Shown: piece by piece, positions 28,199-37,738 of the stretch
Numbering within the stretch: position 1 is the stretch's first letter
Layout of the letters: the number at the start of each line of letters is the position of its first letter
Assembly (NCBI GenBank): GCA_015521205.1
Contig: WAOQ01000039.1
Coordinates: forward strand, 1 to 39,151
DNA length: 39,151 nucleotides
Reading direction: 5' to 3'
Source of the DNA: Desulfurococcales archaeon
Lineage (GTDB): Archaea; Thermoproteota; Thermoprotei_A; Sulfolobales; Acidilobaceae
Translations under genes and position numbers: made by a program
The notes under the pieces: model-generated
Seen by the model: only the letters and a program-made list of their open reading frames with translations
The model's database searches: none
What the model was told of the DNA's origin: nothing

Positions 28199-29085
28199 TC
28201 GCCTGTTACCCTCCTAAGCGCCTGGTCGAGGGGGATCTCCACTCTAAATCTTTTCTTGAAGAACCGTATTATATACCACACATCACGGCGTAGGAGATCT
28301 GGTGCTGTGGGGTCATCCTTATAGACGTACTGTGGCCAATCTATGATGTAAGGAGTGCCATCTTCTATCGTTACAACAATATTGTATTCACTTAGATCAC
28401 CATGTACAATGCCGGCTTTCTGATAGGCTATTGCCAGCGTATCCAGGATCATTTCAAGAGTCTCCAGGGGGTTGGGTAGTCCATCACGATCTATTACATG
28501 TAATTCTACCCCCTCAACATATTCTTGGACAACGGCGTGTCTATTATAGTCGATTGGCATGGGAACCCTGGCTCCGAGCCTGTAAAGCTCGTCGAGGGCC
28601 TTGTATTCACGTTGTCCTATTAGCTTAGCTTTTTGCAACCATTTCTTTCTAGGCATGTCGGTAGCGAAGCTTCTGTGCCTCTTCAGCGTCCGGAACGCCC
28701 GCGCTCCCTCTCTGTGGAACTTTACCACGACTCTTTTTCCTGCGGAGGTAACCGCGTCGTATACTTCGCTCTCCTTTCCCACGCCCAGCTTTGGTCCTAG
28801 CTCAGATATGGTTCCTCTCATTACAAAGGTGTGTAATGCGAGAATGTCTAGTGCCTGGAATGTTAGAGTATACCCCATCAGCTGGTGCTTGCTACGTCTT
28901 AGCAGTCCTAGCTCGTTTAGCAGGCTGAGAGCTTTCCTAAATCGTCCTGGCGGTAGTTTGCTCTTCTTTTCCACTAGCTCGAGCGGGGGATATTCATATT
29001 TTTGTAGGAGAGACTCTATTGTTTGAAGAACTCTTATAGAATCCCTTGTCAGGTTATTGTAGAGTTTTGCTAGCGTCGATGTCAT
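28195..29085 (-). CDS. rio2: RIO2-type atypical serine/threonine kinase with N-terminal winged helix
   Basis: LGPKLGVGKESEVYDAVTSAGKRVVVKFHREGARAFR, YVEGVELHVI, VHGDLSEYNIVV, YIIDWPQYV. Confidence 0.95.
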   Translation of the reverse strand: MTSTLAKLYNNLTRDSIRVLQTIESLLQKYEYPPLELVEKKSKLPPGRFRKALSLLNELGLLRRSKHQLMGYTLTFQALDILALHTFVMRGTISELGPKLGVGKESEVYDAVTSAGKRVVVKFHREGARAFRTLKRHRSFATDMPRKKWLQKAKLIGQREYKALDELYRLGARVPMPIDYNRHAVVQEYVEGVELHVIDRDGLPNPLETLEMILDTLAIAYQKAGIVHGDLSEYNIVVTIEDGTPYIIDWPQYVYKDDPTAPDLLRRDVWYIIRFFKKRFRVEIPLDQALRRVTGE

Positions 29086-29122
29086 CCTTTCACACCTACC
29101 TTGTAGCGCGGAGCGATGTGCA

Positions 29123-29134
29123 CCAAATATTTGG
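29123..29134. repeat. palindrome CCAAATATTTGG upstream of RIO2
   Basis: Read directly; same 12-bp core as the palindrome at 6008-6019. Confidence 0.7.
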
Positions 29135-29388
29135 GAACATAGGATGGTTTTAGGATTGTATGTATATCCAATTTTTCAGTGTTTTAGATTACACGAGTAT
29201 TGTTGACATTGGAGTAGGTTCTTTTCTACTAGAACACATTTCCTAGAGTTCCCCCGATATCACGTTCCAGTTATCATATATACTATAGCATACATACTTC
29301 CAATGTTTGGACAAAGCCTTGTTTTTAGGTTCAATACTAAACATTAATAAGACTCGACTAACAACATTATGGGATAGGTGAACCAATT

Positions 29389-29736
29389 ATGAACGAGAAG
29401 AAAGAGACCACAGAGTGGACACCGGGTAAGGAGGGTATCTATGTTAAGGACGGCGTGTTACACGTAGCTGGCTTCGAGTTTATACAGCGAGTAGCACAGG
29501 CTCTATCCGGCGAGACGAGGCTACGGATATTAAAAATGATTGGAGAGACGGAAATGGATGTCGGACAGCTCTCAGATAAGCTGAAGCACAGCAAGGCCAA
29601 CATAAGCTCACAGATTAGAAAACTGGAGGAGGCCAAACTCGTCGAGTCTACCTATAGGCCTGGCAAGAAGGGCATCAAGAAAGTGATACGGAGAAATGTG
29701 AAAGAGATCAGGATCTACCTAGACCTTGAAAGCTAA
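29389..29736 (+). CDS. ArsR-like winged-helix transcriptional regulator
   Basis: FIQRVAQALSGETRLRILKMIGETEMDVGQLSDKLKHSKANISSQIRKLEEAKLVESTYRPGKKGIKKVIR. Confidence 0.9.
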   Translation: MNEKKETTEWTPGKEGIYVKDGVLHVAGFEFIQRVAQALSGETRLRILKMIGETEMDVGQLSDKLKHSKANISSQIRKLEEAKLVESTYRPGKKGIKKVIRRNVKEIRIYLDLES

Positions 29737-29737
29737 C

Positions 29738-31354
29738 CTATACACTTACCCCCAATGCAGCAGCCACTATACCACGGAAAGCAGGGCTAGGACGCAAAGG
29801 TCTGCTCTTGAACTCCGGGTGTGGCTGGTAAGCTATGAAGAATTTATGGACTTTTTTATCATATTCTATGGCTTCTACCCTTAATTCATCCTCCAGGCTC
29901 ACGGCCGAGACTTTTAGTCCCACCGATTCCAGCCTATCAATGTAATCTGGATTGACCTCGTATCTATGACGATGCCTCTCTACTATCACATCTCTACCAT
30001 AGAGCTTGTGTACCGTTGTACCGGGGAGGATCCTTATTGGCTTGGCGCCGAGACGCATGGTCCCCCCGAGCTGTTTTAATCTCTTCTGTTCTTCTTGTAA
30101 TACCACAACAGGATGGGGCGTGTTTGGATCAAATTCTGTTGTATTGGCGTCTCTGAGTCCGAGAAGGTTGCGGGCTGCTTCTACAACGCTCAACTGCATA
30201 CCAAGACAGATCCCCATAAATGGCGTCTCGGATTCCCTGGCGACTCGGATAGCTTCAATTTTACCTAGGAACCCCCTTTTGCCGAATCCCGGAAGAACTA
30301 TTACGGCATCCGTGTCTTCTATGACTTTTTCAACGTCTATTTTGCCTCTCTCTATGTCTGTGGCTTCAAACCATTTTAGACGAGGTTTGACACCGAAACT
30401 TGCGCCGGCGTGTTTGAGTGCTTCAATTATGCTTAGATAACTATCTTTTAGCTTGACGTATTTCCCGACCATCGATATCCTGACTTCCTTCTGGGCATTT
30501 GATAGTGTATCCACGTATTCCTTCCAGTATGCAAGGTCGGGTTTTGGTATGCCGTTTAGATCCAGTTTATCCAGAATTAGTTCGGGCAAATCTTGTTCTT
30601 CTAGGATTAATGGAACTCTGTAGATGGTGTCTACGTCATAATTGCTTATTACCGCCTTTTTAGGTATGCTTGCGTAGAGCGAGATCTTCCTCCTCGCCTC
30701 TTCCTCTAGGGGGGCTATGCTTCTAGCAACCACTATTTGGGGCTGTATGCCTATCCTCCGGAGCTCTGTGACACTGTGTTGTATAGGCTTAGTTTTTTGC
30801 TCCCCGGTAGTTGAGAGGGTTGGCGCTAGTGCTACATGAATGTAGATACTATTCTTGGGGCCTTCCTCCAGCCCCATTTGCCTGATAGCTTCTAGGAAAG
30901 GTAGTCCCTCAATGTCACCAACCGTTCCTCCCAGTTCCACTATGGAGATGTCGGCATGTGATTCTTTAGATGCGCTTCTGATCATGTCCTTAATCTCGTT
31001 TGTTATGTGAGGTATTACTTGAACTGTCTGGCCTAGGTATTCACCTTTCCGTTCCTTGGTTATAACTGAGAGGTACACTTTGCCTGTTGTTATATTGTGG
31101 TTCTTGGTTAAGTTAATGTCTAGAAACCTCTCGTAATGCCCTAGATCTAGATCTGTTTCACCGCCGTCCTCAGTAACAAAGACTTCTCCGTGCATGTAAG
31201 GATTCATTGTTCCTGCGTCTACGTTTATGTACGGGTCTATCTTTATCATGGTGACGCTAAAACCTCGTTGTTTGAGTAGGAAACCTATGGAAGCGGCGGT
31301 TATCCCTTTCCCGACGCTTGAGAGGACGCCTCCTGTGACGAATATGTATTTCAC
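29738..31354 (-). CDS. pyrG: CTP synthase
   Basis: [77 protein letters not shown]; GATase motif [17 protein letters not shown]. The canonical MKYIFVTGG start is GTG 31354 rather than 31366. Confidence 0.97.
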   Translation of the reverse strand: MKYIFVTGGVLSSVGKGITAASIGFLLKQRGFSVTMIKIDPYINVDAGTMNPYMHGEVFVTEDGGETDLDLGHYERFLDINLTKNHNITTGKVYLSVITKERKGEYLGQTVQVIPHITNEIKDMIRSASKESHADISIVELGGTVGDIEGLPFLEAIRQMGLEEGPKNSIYIHVALAPTLSTTGEQKTKPIQHSVTELRRIGIQPQIVVARSIAPLEEEARRKISLYASIPKKAVISNYDVDTIYRVPLILEEQDLPELILDKLDLNGIPKPDLAYWKEYVDTLSNAQKEVRISMVGKYVKLKDSYLSIIEALKHAGASFGVKPRLKWFEATDIERGKIDVEKVIEDTDAVIVLPGFGKRGFLGKIEAIRVARESETPFMGICLGMQLSVVEAARNLLGLRDANTTEFDPNTPHPVVVLQEEQKRLKQLGGTMRLGAKPIRILPGTTVHKLYGRDVIVERHRHRYEVNPDYIDRLESVGLKVSAVSLEDELRVEAIEYDKKVHKFFIAYQPHPEFKSRPLRPSPAFRGIVAAALGVSV

Positions 31355-31363
31355 CGTTATCTG

Positions 31364-31404
31364 CACCCGTGAGAGCTGGCGAACCCCCTAACGCTCCACG
31401 GGTG
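31364..31404 (-). promoter_or_regulatory. hairpin covering the CTP synthase SD, or terminator of the upstream MATE gene
   Basis: CACCCGTG (31364-31371) + GAGC (31373-31376) pairs with GCTC (31393-31396) + CACGGGTG (31397-31404), one bulged A. Confidence 0.45.
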
Positions 31405-31432
31405 GCTTATAGCTGGTTGGGTAAAGGGGGTT

Positions 31433-32860
31433 TTAACGATTCTGGGTTTGCCCTGCATATATCGGCTCTTCCGTTAGTCCTTTGAGCCAACTACGCCGTA
31501 TCACCCAAGCTACCGCGGCTAGACCTGAGAGTATGTTGCTAAGGGTCATAGCCCACCATACTCCCTTTGGACCCAGCCCGACGGTGAAAGCAAGATAGTA
31601 GGCAAGGGGTATGCGGAAAACCCAGAGCCTAGCCGCGCCTATTAGGGCGACTATTCTTGTGTGACCGCTTCCCCTAGCTATTCCATTTGAGGCGAACATG
31701 ACTCCTAGGAAGGGAGTTCCCACCGCTATAATGTTGATCATAATTATGCTTTCCCTTATCACGTCTCCTGAGGTGGTAAAAACTTCGACTATAGGCCTGT
31801 TTCCGAGGTAGATGAGGAGGCTACCTATGCCCATTAAACCAAATAGCAATAGGAGTCCTTTCTTTGCGGACTCCCATGCTCTGCTTGTATGCCCGGCTCC
31901 GATATTTTGGCCTACAACGACTCCAAGAGCCTGACTGAAACCGAAGGCGAAGGCTTGTATCAACCCTAGTATCCTAACAGCGACATTATACGAGGCGAGC
32001 ACTGCCGTTCCCAGGAGCGCCACAATTTTGATCATAACAAGGAATCCTATGCTTGTTAGTGACATCTGGAAGCTTACTGGTAATCCGACTTTGAGAGCGA
32101 CCCGGGTGACCGGTAGAGTGGGGATTCTGGGTGTTACGCGGAAGCCTATCCTCCCGCTTGATAGGTGATAAAGTGCGTAAATGCCCGCTACGATCCTTGC
32201 TATGCTCGTAGCTACGGCTGCACCCATTACACCCCATCGTGGGAAGCCTAAAAGTCCGAAAATAAGTAGAGGGTCTAATACTATGTTTATGGTGACCGAG
32301 ACTGTGTTGAGTATGAAAGGTGTCCTGGTATCTCCGAGGGAGTTGAGTAGGTTCGTATAATAGATGACGGCGAAGAATGTTGGTACGCCTATGGCTAGAT
32401 ACAATGTGTAAATTAGTGCAAGCTTGTATACCTCTGGAGAGAGGCTTTGGGCACTATAGATTACTGGTGAGATCCCCGCATAGAGGAATGCAGACAACAC
32501 GCCGACCAATAATGTTAGTCCAAGCAACTGTGATGATACATCCGAGGCCTTTTCATAGTCTCGGGCACCTACTAGTTGGGAAACCATTGATACGGAGCTA
32601 GAGGAGATTCCTATAGCTATGCTCATAAAGAGCATAAGAAGTGGCCAAGCAGCGGTTGGCGCGGCTAGCTCCGCTTCGCCTAGATGACCCAAGAATATCG
32701 TGTCGATGAGCTCGTAGGCTACGTTTAGTAGACGCGAAGCAACGGCGGGGCCGGCTAGTATTATTATAGCACGGAGGATGCTACCCTCTACTATCCTTGT
32801 CCTAAGCTTGTCCACCCGTTCGTGTAGTTGTGAGTGCTCGTTGCCCGGCATTCCCATCAC
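31433..32860 (-). CDS. MATE-family efflux transporter
   Basis: 12-TM-like hydrophobic protein; LAGPAVASRLLNVAYELIDTIFLGHLGEAELAAPTAAWPL and SFQMSLTSIGFLVMIKIVALLGTAVLASYNVAVRI. Confidence 0.92.
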   Translation of the reverse strand: MMGMPGNEHSQLHERVDKLRTRIVEGSILRAIIILAGPAVASRLLNVAYELIDTIFLGHLGEAELAAPTAAWPLLMLFMSIAIGISSSSVSMVSQLVGARDYEKASDVSSQLLGLTLLVGVLSAFLYAGISPVIYSAQSLSPEVYKLALIYTLYLAIGVPTFFAVIYYTNLLNSLGDTRTPFILNTVSVTINIVLDPLLIFGLLGFPRWGVMGAAVATSIARIVAGIYALYHLSSGRIGFRVTPRIPTLPVTRVALKVGLPVSFQMSLTSIGFLVMIKIVALLGTAVLASYNVAVRILGLIQAFAFGFSQALGVVVGQNIGAGHTSRAWESAKKGLLLLFGLMGIGSLLIYLGNRPIVEVFTTSGDVIRESIIMINIIAVGTPFLGVMFASNGIARGSGHTRIVALIGAARLWVFRIPLAYYLAFTVGLGPKGVWWAMTLSNILSGLAAVAWVIRRSWLKGLTEEPIYAGQTQNR

Positions 32861-32951
32861 TTGATTCTAACATTTCCTGCCTCTGCGGTGAACGTTTGAG
32901 ACGCTCACAATTTAAAGTCGAATTATACCCTATTCCCCGAAGAAGTTTATA

Positions 32952-33275
32952 CTAGGAGGGCATGGTTAGTTTTGCGAGGATCTCGGCAATATATTCTAAT
33001 GCTCGTGTATATGCTTCTCTCCCGATTTTTGTGGGTTTATAGTACCCACCCTCCTTCTCGAGCAACCCTTCTCTCTCCATCCTATAGAGGACGGTGTATA
33101 AGGTGACAGGGGATACCTTGAATCCGAAGCGTGTCGCTATCCTTTTCTTAATGTCATAGCCATACGTGGGACCTTCTTCTACGAGCACCGCTATCACATA
33201 TATCCATAGGTTCTCAATAGTTAGTTTTCTCTTTAGTCTCTGCAAGGCTTTAGTGTCTGTTCCATCCACTTCCAT
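32952..33275 (-). CDS. PadR-family transcriptional regulator
   Basis: LWIYVIAVLVEEGPTYGYDIKKRIATRFGFKVSPVTLYTVLYRMEREGLLEKEGGYYKPTKIGREAYTRALEYI. Confidence 0.88.
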   Translation of the reverse strand: MEVDGTDTKALQRLKRKLTIENLWIYVIAVLVEEGPTYGYDIKKRIATRFGFKVSPVTLYTVLYRMEREGLLEKEGGYYKPTKIGREAYTRALEYIAEILAKLTMPS

Positions 33276-33370
33276 ACACCCGCCAATTCCTTATTGCACA
33301 TGTTTTCTAACGCTACGTTTTAATATATGTCGCCGTGAATATTTAGCATAACAAAATGAGGGGATAAAGC

Positions 33371-34480
33371 ATGAGCCGAAAGATTAGAGCCGCTATCGCA
33401 GGTGTAGGAAACTGTGCAGCCGCGCTCGTACAGGGCACATTTTATTACAGGAACGCCGAAGAGGACCAGTTTATCCCTGGCATAACTAGAGTCCGAATAG
33501 GTGGCTACCACATAGGTGACATAGAATGGGTGGCTGCCTTCGATGTCTCTAAGAAGAAGGTCGGGAAAGATCTCGCCGAAGCAATTTTCGAGTCACCCAA
33601 TATAACGCCAAAATTCACGGATATACCGCCTAAACTAGGTGTCCCCGTCTCGCCGGGACCAGTTTTAGACGGTGTTGCACCTCACATGAAAGAGAAGTTC
33701 GATCCCCTGGACAGAGAGGTAGACCTAGGCGAGGTAGTTGACGTACTAAAAGAGTCGAAGGCTGATATACTCATAAACTTCCTACCAGTCGGTAGCGAGG
33801 AAGCTACGAGGTTCTATGCCAGAGCCGCGGCAGAGGCAGGGGTAGCATTCATAAATGGGATCCCCGTATTCATTGCTAGTGACGAGACTGGTTACTGGGA
33901 TAAATTTTACCGTGAGAAAGGGGTTCCGCTTGTAGGAGATGACATTAAGGGCCAGTTAGGTGCAACGGTACTTCACAGGACGCTTGTACGTTTGATGTAT
34001 ATGAGAGGTGTTAAGGTAGAGGAGACTTACCAGTTGAACATTGGCGGGAACACGGATTTTGAGAACATGCTAATGGAAGAGAGGCTTCAGAGTAAGAGAA
34101 AGAGCAAGACCGAAGCTGTAACCAGCATACTCCCCTACGGCGAAGATTTGAGGAAGGCTGGCAAGGTGAGGATAGGTCCTAGCGATTTTGTACCCTTCCT
34201 GGGCAATACGAAGATTGCCTATATCTATTTGAAGGGCACAAGTTTCGCAGGATTCCCCGTGACCATCGAGGCTAAGCTTAGCGTTGACGATAAAAGCATG
34301 TTTGCAGGCGCTATGATCGATGCCATACGAGGCACAAAGATAGCGCTGGACAGGGGGATATCAGGCATACTGCCCAGTGTTTCAGCTCCCTTCTTCAAAC
34401 ACCCTCCGATACAAGCTCCCAGCGATGAAATAGCTATGAGATGGTTTGAGGACTTCATAACTGGAAATCGAGAAAGGTAA
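33371..34480 (+). CDS. myo-inositol-1-phosphate synthase
   Basis: [89 protein letters not shown]. Confidence 0.93.
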   Translation: MSRKIRAAIAGVGNCAAALVQGTFYYRNAEEDQFIPGITRVRIGGYHIGDIEWVAAFDVSKKKVGKDLAEAIFESPNITPKFTDIPPKLGVPVSPGPVLDGVAPHMKEKFDPLDREVDLGEVVDVLKESKADILINFLPVGSEEATRFYARAAAEAGVAFINGIPVFIASDETGYWDKFYREKGVPLVGDDIKGQLGATVLHRTLVRLMYMRGVKVEETYQLNIGGNTDFENMLMEERLQSKRKSKTEAVTSILPYGEDLRKAGKVRIGPSDFVPFLGNTKIAYIYLKGTSFAGFPVTIEAKLSVDDKSMFAGAMIDAIRGTKIALDRGISGILPSVSAPFFKHPPIQAPSDEIAMRWFEDFITGNRER

Positions 34481-34510
34481 GCATCCCTGGCCCCTCTGCC
34501 TTTAATTCCA

Positions 34511-34960
34511 TTATTTTCTAGGCAACCCACCCCATCTATGGGAAAGCATTTCTTCAAGTTCACCAGTTTCTCCTATTAGTTCCTCTATAAATACCTCCAA
34601 GAAGGGATTCACTCGGGCATCCACCAGGTGTCCAGCATAGACTTCGCTCTGCTGTCGAGCAAGTGTGACGTGTAGGTGCGTATATGCTCTCCCGTCGGGA
34701 CCCATGATCGTGTTTCCTAGTAGAGATATAACCTCGATAACCTTTCCGGGAAGGGCTTCCACGTCCATTGTATAGTATTTGCCTTCTGATGGTGAAAATA
34801 CTCCTATCCTAGCCCATTCCATACCACCTATTCCCACTATCTTCGCTGCTTTCACACCAAGGTTTGCTACAATATCCTCTATAGCTTTGAACGGGTTCTC
34901 GCCCTCCTGGATTTTGAGGAAGAAGGTTCTACCCCTTGTTAGTAGTGTCTTGGCTGTCAT
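34511..34960 (-). CDS. PPC/DUF296-domain protein
   Basis: GRTFFLKIQEGENPFKAIEDIVANLGVKAAKIVGIGGMEWARIGVF and AYTHLHVTLARQQSEVYAGHLVDARVNPFLEVFIEEL. Confidence 0.85.
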   Translation of the reverse strand: MTAKTLLTRGRTFFLKIQEGENPFKAIEDIVANLGVKAAKIVGIGGMEWARIGVFSPSEGKYYTMDVEALPGKVIEVISLLGNTIMGPDGRAYTHLHVTLARQQSEVYAGHLVDARVNPFLEVFIEELIGETGELEEMLSHRWGGLPRK

Positions 34961-35038
34961 CTTTAATCGCCTCCAGGGTATGGTTATAGCTTAGCAGGGG
35001 TTTTCAAGGTATGGGCCGAGACGAAGGCGGTGGAGGGT

Positions 35039-35959
35039 TTACATTTTTCTGGTTGGTGATAGTCCAGAGATCAATTTGAGTATGTCGGTTCTTGTTATAA
35101 TGCCGAAAGGTCGATCGTTCTCGTCGACAACAAGTAGTCTGCCAACATCATGGCGTTCCATTATCTGTATAGCCTGGAAAATCGTATCCCTAGTCCTGAC
35201 CTTATAGAGCCGACCCTTTATCACGCATCTGGAGACCGGCTCGTCGGGGTTTGCCCCCCTGGCCACCGCACGTGCCAGGTCTGTCGTGGTGAAGAAACCG
35301 ATTATTCCTTCTTCGCCGCGGACAGGGCACCCTCTAATCCTTTTTTCGTTTAGTATCGTAGCAGCGTCGCGGAGTGTCATGTTTTCGTCGAGATAGATTA
35401 TTGGTCTACTAGCTATTTCCCCGACTGTGACGTCGGGAACGCTTGTCAATCTAGTTATGATTATGAGGAGTTGCCGTATATTATAGGCCACATGATCTAT
35501 GGTTCCCTCTATCGTTATCTTGGGTACAGGAATACTCTCTATACGTGCTTTGTATCCTTTTTTAATGTTGGTCAGGTCGCCTATAACTTTGACTACAGCT
35601 TTGCTCTCCGCTCGTGCGAACAAGTCCATTATTTCGAGGGAAAGTATACCGTAGCGGTGTTCGTTTCCCTTATCGTCAACCACGTATAGTATACCGTATA
35701 TAATGGGTTCCGCCGTTGGTTTCGTTAGTATGATTCTGCCTTTGAGGGTTGGATAATAGCCACCAAGCGGACCTGTCCGACTCTCAACTAATCCTAGGTT
35801 TTTAAGCGAGACTATTATGTTTCTAACGGTGCCTTCTTCCTTGCCTAGGTATAGGGCTACCTCCCTGCTTTTGACCATGCCTTTCTTTTTCTCGTACAGT
35901 TCTATGAGGGCTTGTAGTACCTGTCTCTGCGTCTCCGTTAACTCCGCCACTAAGACCAC
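35039..35959 (-). CDS. winged-helix plus CBS-pair transcriptional regulator
   Basis: N-terminal wHTH (SREVALYLGKEEGTVRNIIVSLKNLGLVESRTGPLGGYYPT) and C-terminal CBS repeats (TLRDAATILNEKRIRGCPV..., TIFQAIQIMERHDVGRLLVVDENDRPFGIITRTDIL). Confidence 0.88.
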   Translation of the reverse strand: MVLVAELTETQRQVLQALIELYEKKKGMVKSREVALYLGKEEGTVRNIIVSLKNLGLVESRTGPLGGYYPTLKGRIILTKPTAEPIIYGILYVVDDKGNEHRYGILSLEIMDLFARAESKAVVKVIGDLTNIKKGYKARIESIPVPKITIEGTIDHVAYNIRQLLIIITRLTSVPDVTVGEIASRPIIYLDENMTLRDAATILNEKRIRGCPVRGEEGIIGFFTTTDLARAVARGANPDEPVSRCVIKGRLYKVRTRDTIFQAIQIMERHDVGRLLVVDENDRPFGIITRTDILKLISGLSPTRKM

Positions 35960-36085
35960 ACCCCTTTTTAACCTCCTTCTTAAATGATGCCCCCATCCAT
36001 TCTCAGGGGGATGTGAAGGGCAACTATTCGGTCAATTGTTATGGATAAAATATAACTTTATATAAAAATCCCGCTGACCGACGTC

Positions 36086-36838
36086 TCAACCTTGCTTCTT
36101 TAATCGCAGAAGCTTGGCTAGAACTCTTCTAGGGACCTTGAATACTTCCCTGGCAATATGGGCTATGTAGGCATCATCCGGTATTACACTCTTGTCGTAT
36201 CCTAGTCTTAGGGCTAGCGCCTGTTTCCACACTTCTTTAGTTATTCTATCGCGTATTTCCCCCCGTGAAATGGCATCGGCAACTTTTATAGCTATATAGA
36301 AGCGAAGGTATTTCTTTATTCCTTCCTCGTGCTCTGGGAAGGCCTTTACGGTGGACGATATGAGTGTGGCAAACTTTTCTTCACCATTAAACCCGAAGAG
36401 TTCTCGTACAACCATTACACGGAATATCTTTGCTAGTAAGTTCATTGTTACCTCACCAAACATCATTTCTATAAGTTGCCTGGCCTTTTGGGGATCCCCG
36501 GACAGGAGGTATGAAACCGCTTCATCGTACTTCATCTCATTATAGAATAGTCTGTCAAATATCTCTGGGAAATCCTCGTATAGCTGCATCCCATATCGTC
36601 CGACGACGTACAGCGATATAAGCTCTTTCTCGAAAATATCGGGTGGCGTGGCTTTACCTTTAATCGGTGAGAGGCCTTCCATATTGTACGTGTCCTCGAG
36701 TAGTTTTATCAAGTCATCCCTATCAAATCCTAGCTCGGCATCTACCCGGTCGAGAAGTTTGACCCATATATCTGTAAGAACTGCTATTCTACGTCGAGTT
36801 ATCCTACTTCTTTCTTCATGCTTCTCCATCTCTAGCAC
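36086..36838 (-). CDS. alpha-helical protein of unknown function, 250 aa (possibly DUF2192-like)
   Basis: Long charged ORF with protein-like composition; family recollection is weak. Confidence 0.6.
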   Translation of the reverse strand: MLEMEKHEERSRITRRRIAVLTDIWVKLLDRVDAELGFDRDDLIKLLEDTYNMEGLSPIKGKATPPDIFEKELISLYVVGRYGMQLYEDFPEIFDRLFYNEMKYDEAVSYLLSGDPQKARQLIEMMFGEVTMNLLAKIFRVMVVRELFGFNGEEKFATLISSTVKAFPEHEEGIKKYLRFYIAIKVADAISRGEIRDRITKEVWKQALALRLGYDKSVIPDDAYIAHIAREVFKVPRRVLAKLLRLKKQG

Positions 36839-36979
36839 CTTCTACGCCTGATCTCCATGCTTTTCTATGTCCTCACCGACTGGTTTATTTATACTACATT
36901 GAAACTCATTCTATATGAGTGTCCTAGAATGGTATCGGTTTCACTACAGTAAACGTGTCATTAGGTAAAGGTGGATGTG

Positions 36980-37150
36980 ATGAAATACCTAAAAGAGAAT
37001 GTCCGGCTACTAGAATTTAACGGTTGTACCGGCAGAGTCGAGTTATGTATAGAAGAGATAACTCTAGATAAGCTGGAATCCATTCTGGAATATTTGCCTA
37101 CCCCTGTCCGGGAAAGATTTTTCCGGGTTCTCTGGGGTAAGGACGGGTGA
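36980..37150 (+). CDS. 56-aa ORF not in the supplied track
   Basis: ATG at 36980 after SD AAAGGTGGA; MKYLKENVRLLEFNGCTGRVELCIEEITLDKLESILEYLPTPVRERFFRVLWGKDG*; ends 6 bp before the next gene. Confidence 0.6.
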   Translation: MKYLKENVRLLEFNGCTGRVELCIEEITLDKLESILEYLPTPVRERFFRVLWGKDG

Positions 37151-37156
37151 TTAGGG

Positions 37157-37738
37157 GTGGAACGTGTTTTCTTCGAAGTAGTCTCTAATGACAAGTTAGC
37201 AAAGTGGGTGTTAGTCGGCATCCTTCTATTCTCATTCTCGATACTGGTTTATCCTTCGTTGCCCCCCTTCTGGTTCATCGAACAGATTAAGGAAAATATG
37301 AAAGAGAACATTTCTTCGGGCGAGGGCTTCTTTGGGGTCATGACGATGTTGCCTCTTATAATCGCTATAAATAACATTGTAGCTTCATTTTTCACGTTAG
37401 CGGGAGGCTTCATAGTAGTCGGGTATCCGACAGTCATGATATTTAATGGGTTGATAGTAGGTAGTGTAGCGCTCGATGCAGTATCCCAAAATCCCCTTGT
37501 CCCGATCTATACTTCATTAGCGGTGCACGGGATTCTAGAAATCCCTATTATAGCATTGGCAGGTAGCCTAGGCTTGGCACGCATCTTAAAATTCGCGAAG
37601 GCCTCAATAGAAGAAACTGTTGGGTTCGTTGCATTTAGCATAATCGTATTAGCCTTTATCGAGTCTTCCTTAACAATAGTGTTTATGGCGCTTGACGCGG
37701 TTTGGAGAAGTTTGTTGTTCGGGGTGCCGCTTCCTTGA
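37157..37738 (+). CDS. SpoIIM (DUF95)-like integral membrane protein
   Basis: GTG start; IIAINNIVASFFTLAGGFIVVGYPTVMIFNGLIVGSVA...YTSLAVHGILEIPIIALAGSLGLARI is the typical SpoIIM-like core. Confidence 0.85.
   Translation: MERVFFEVVSNDKLAKWVLVGILLFSFSILVYPSLPPFWFIEQIKENMKENISSGEGFFGVMTMLPLIIAINNIVASFFTLAGGFIVVGYPTVMIFNGLIVGSVALDAVSQNPLVPIYTSLAVHGILEIPIIALAGSLGLARILKFAKASIEETVGFVAFSIIVLAFIESSLTIVFMALDAVWRSLLFGVPLP

Noticed and set aside
36974-37020. GTGATGA C-box-like sequence as a C/D-box sRNA candidate
   Set aside because: No D box (CTGA) at suitable spacing; it is explained by overlapping GTG/ATG start codons.
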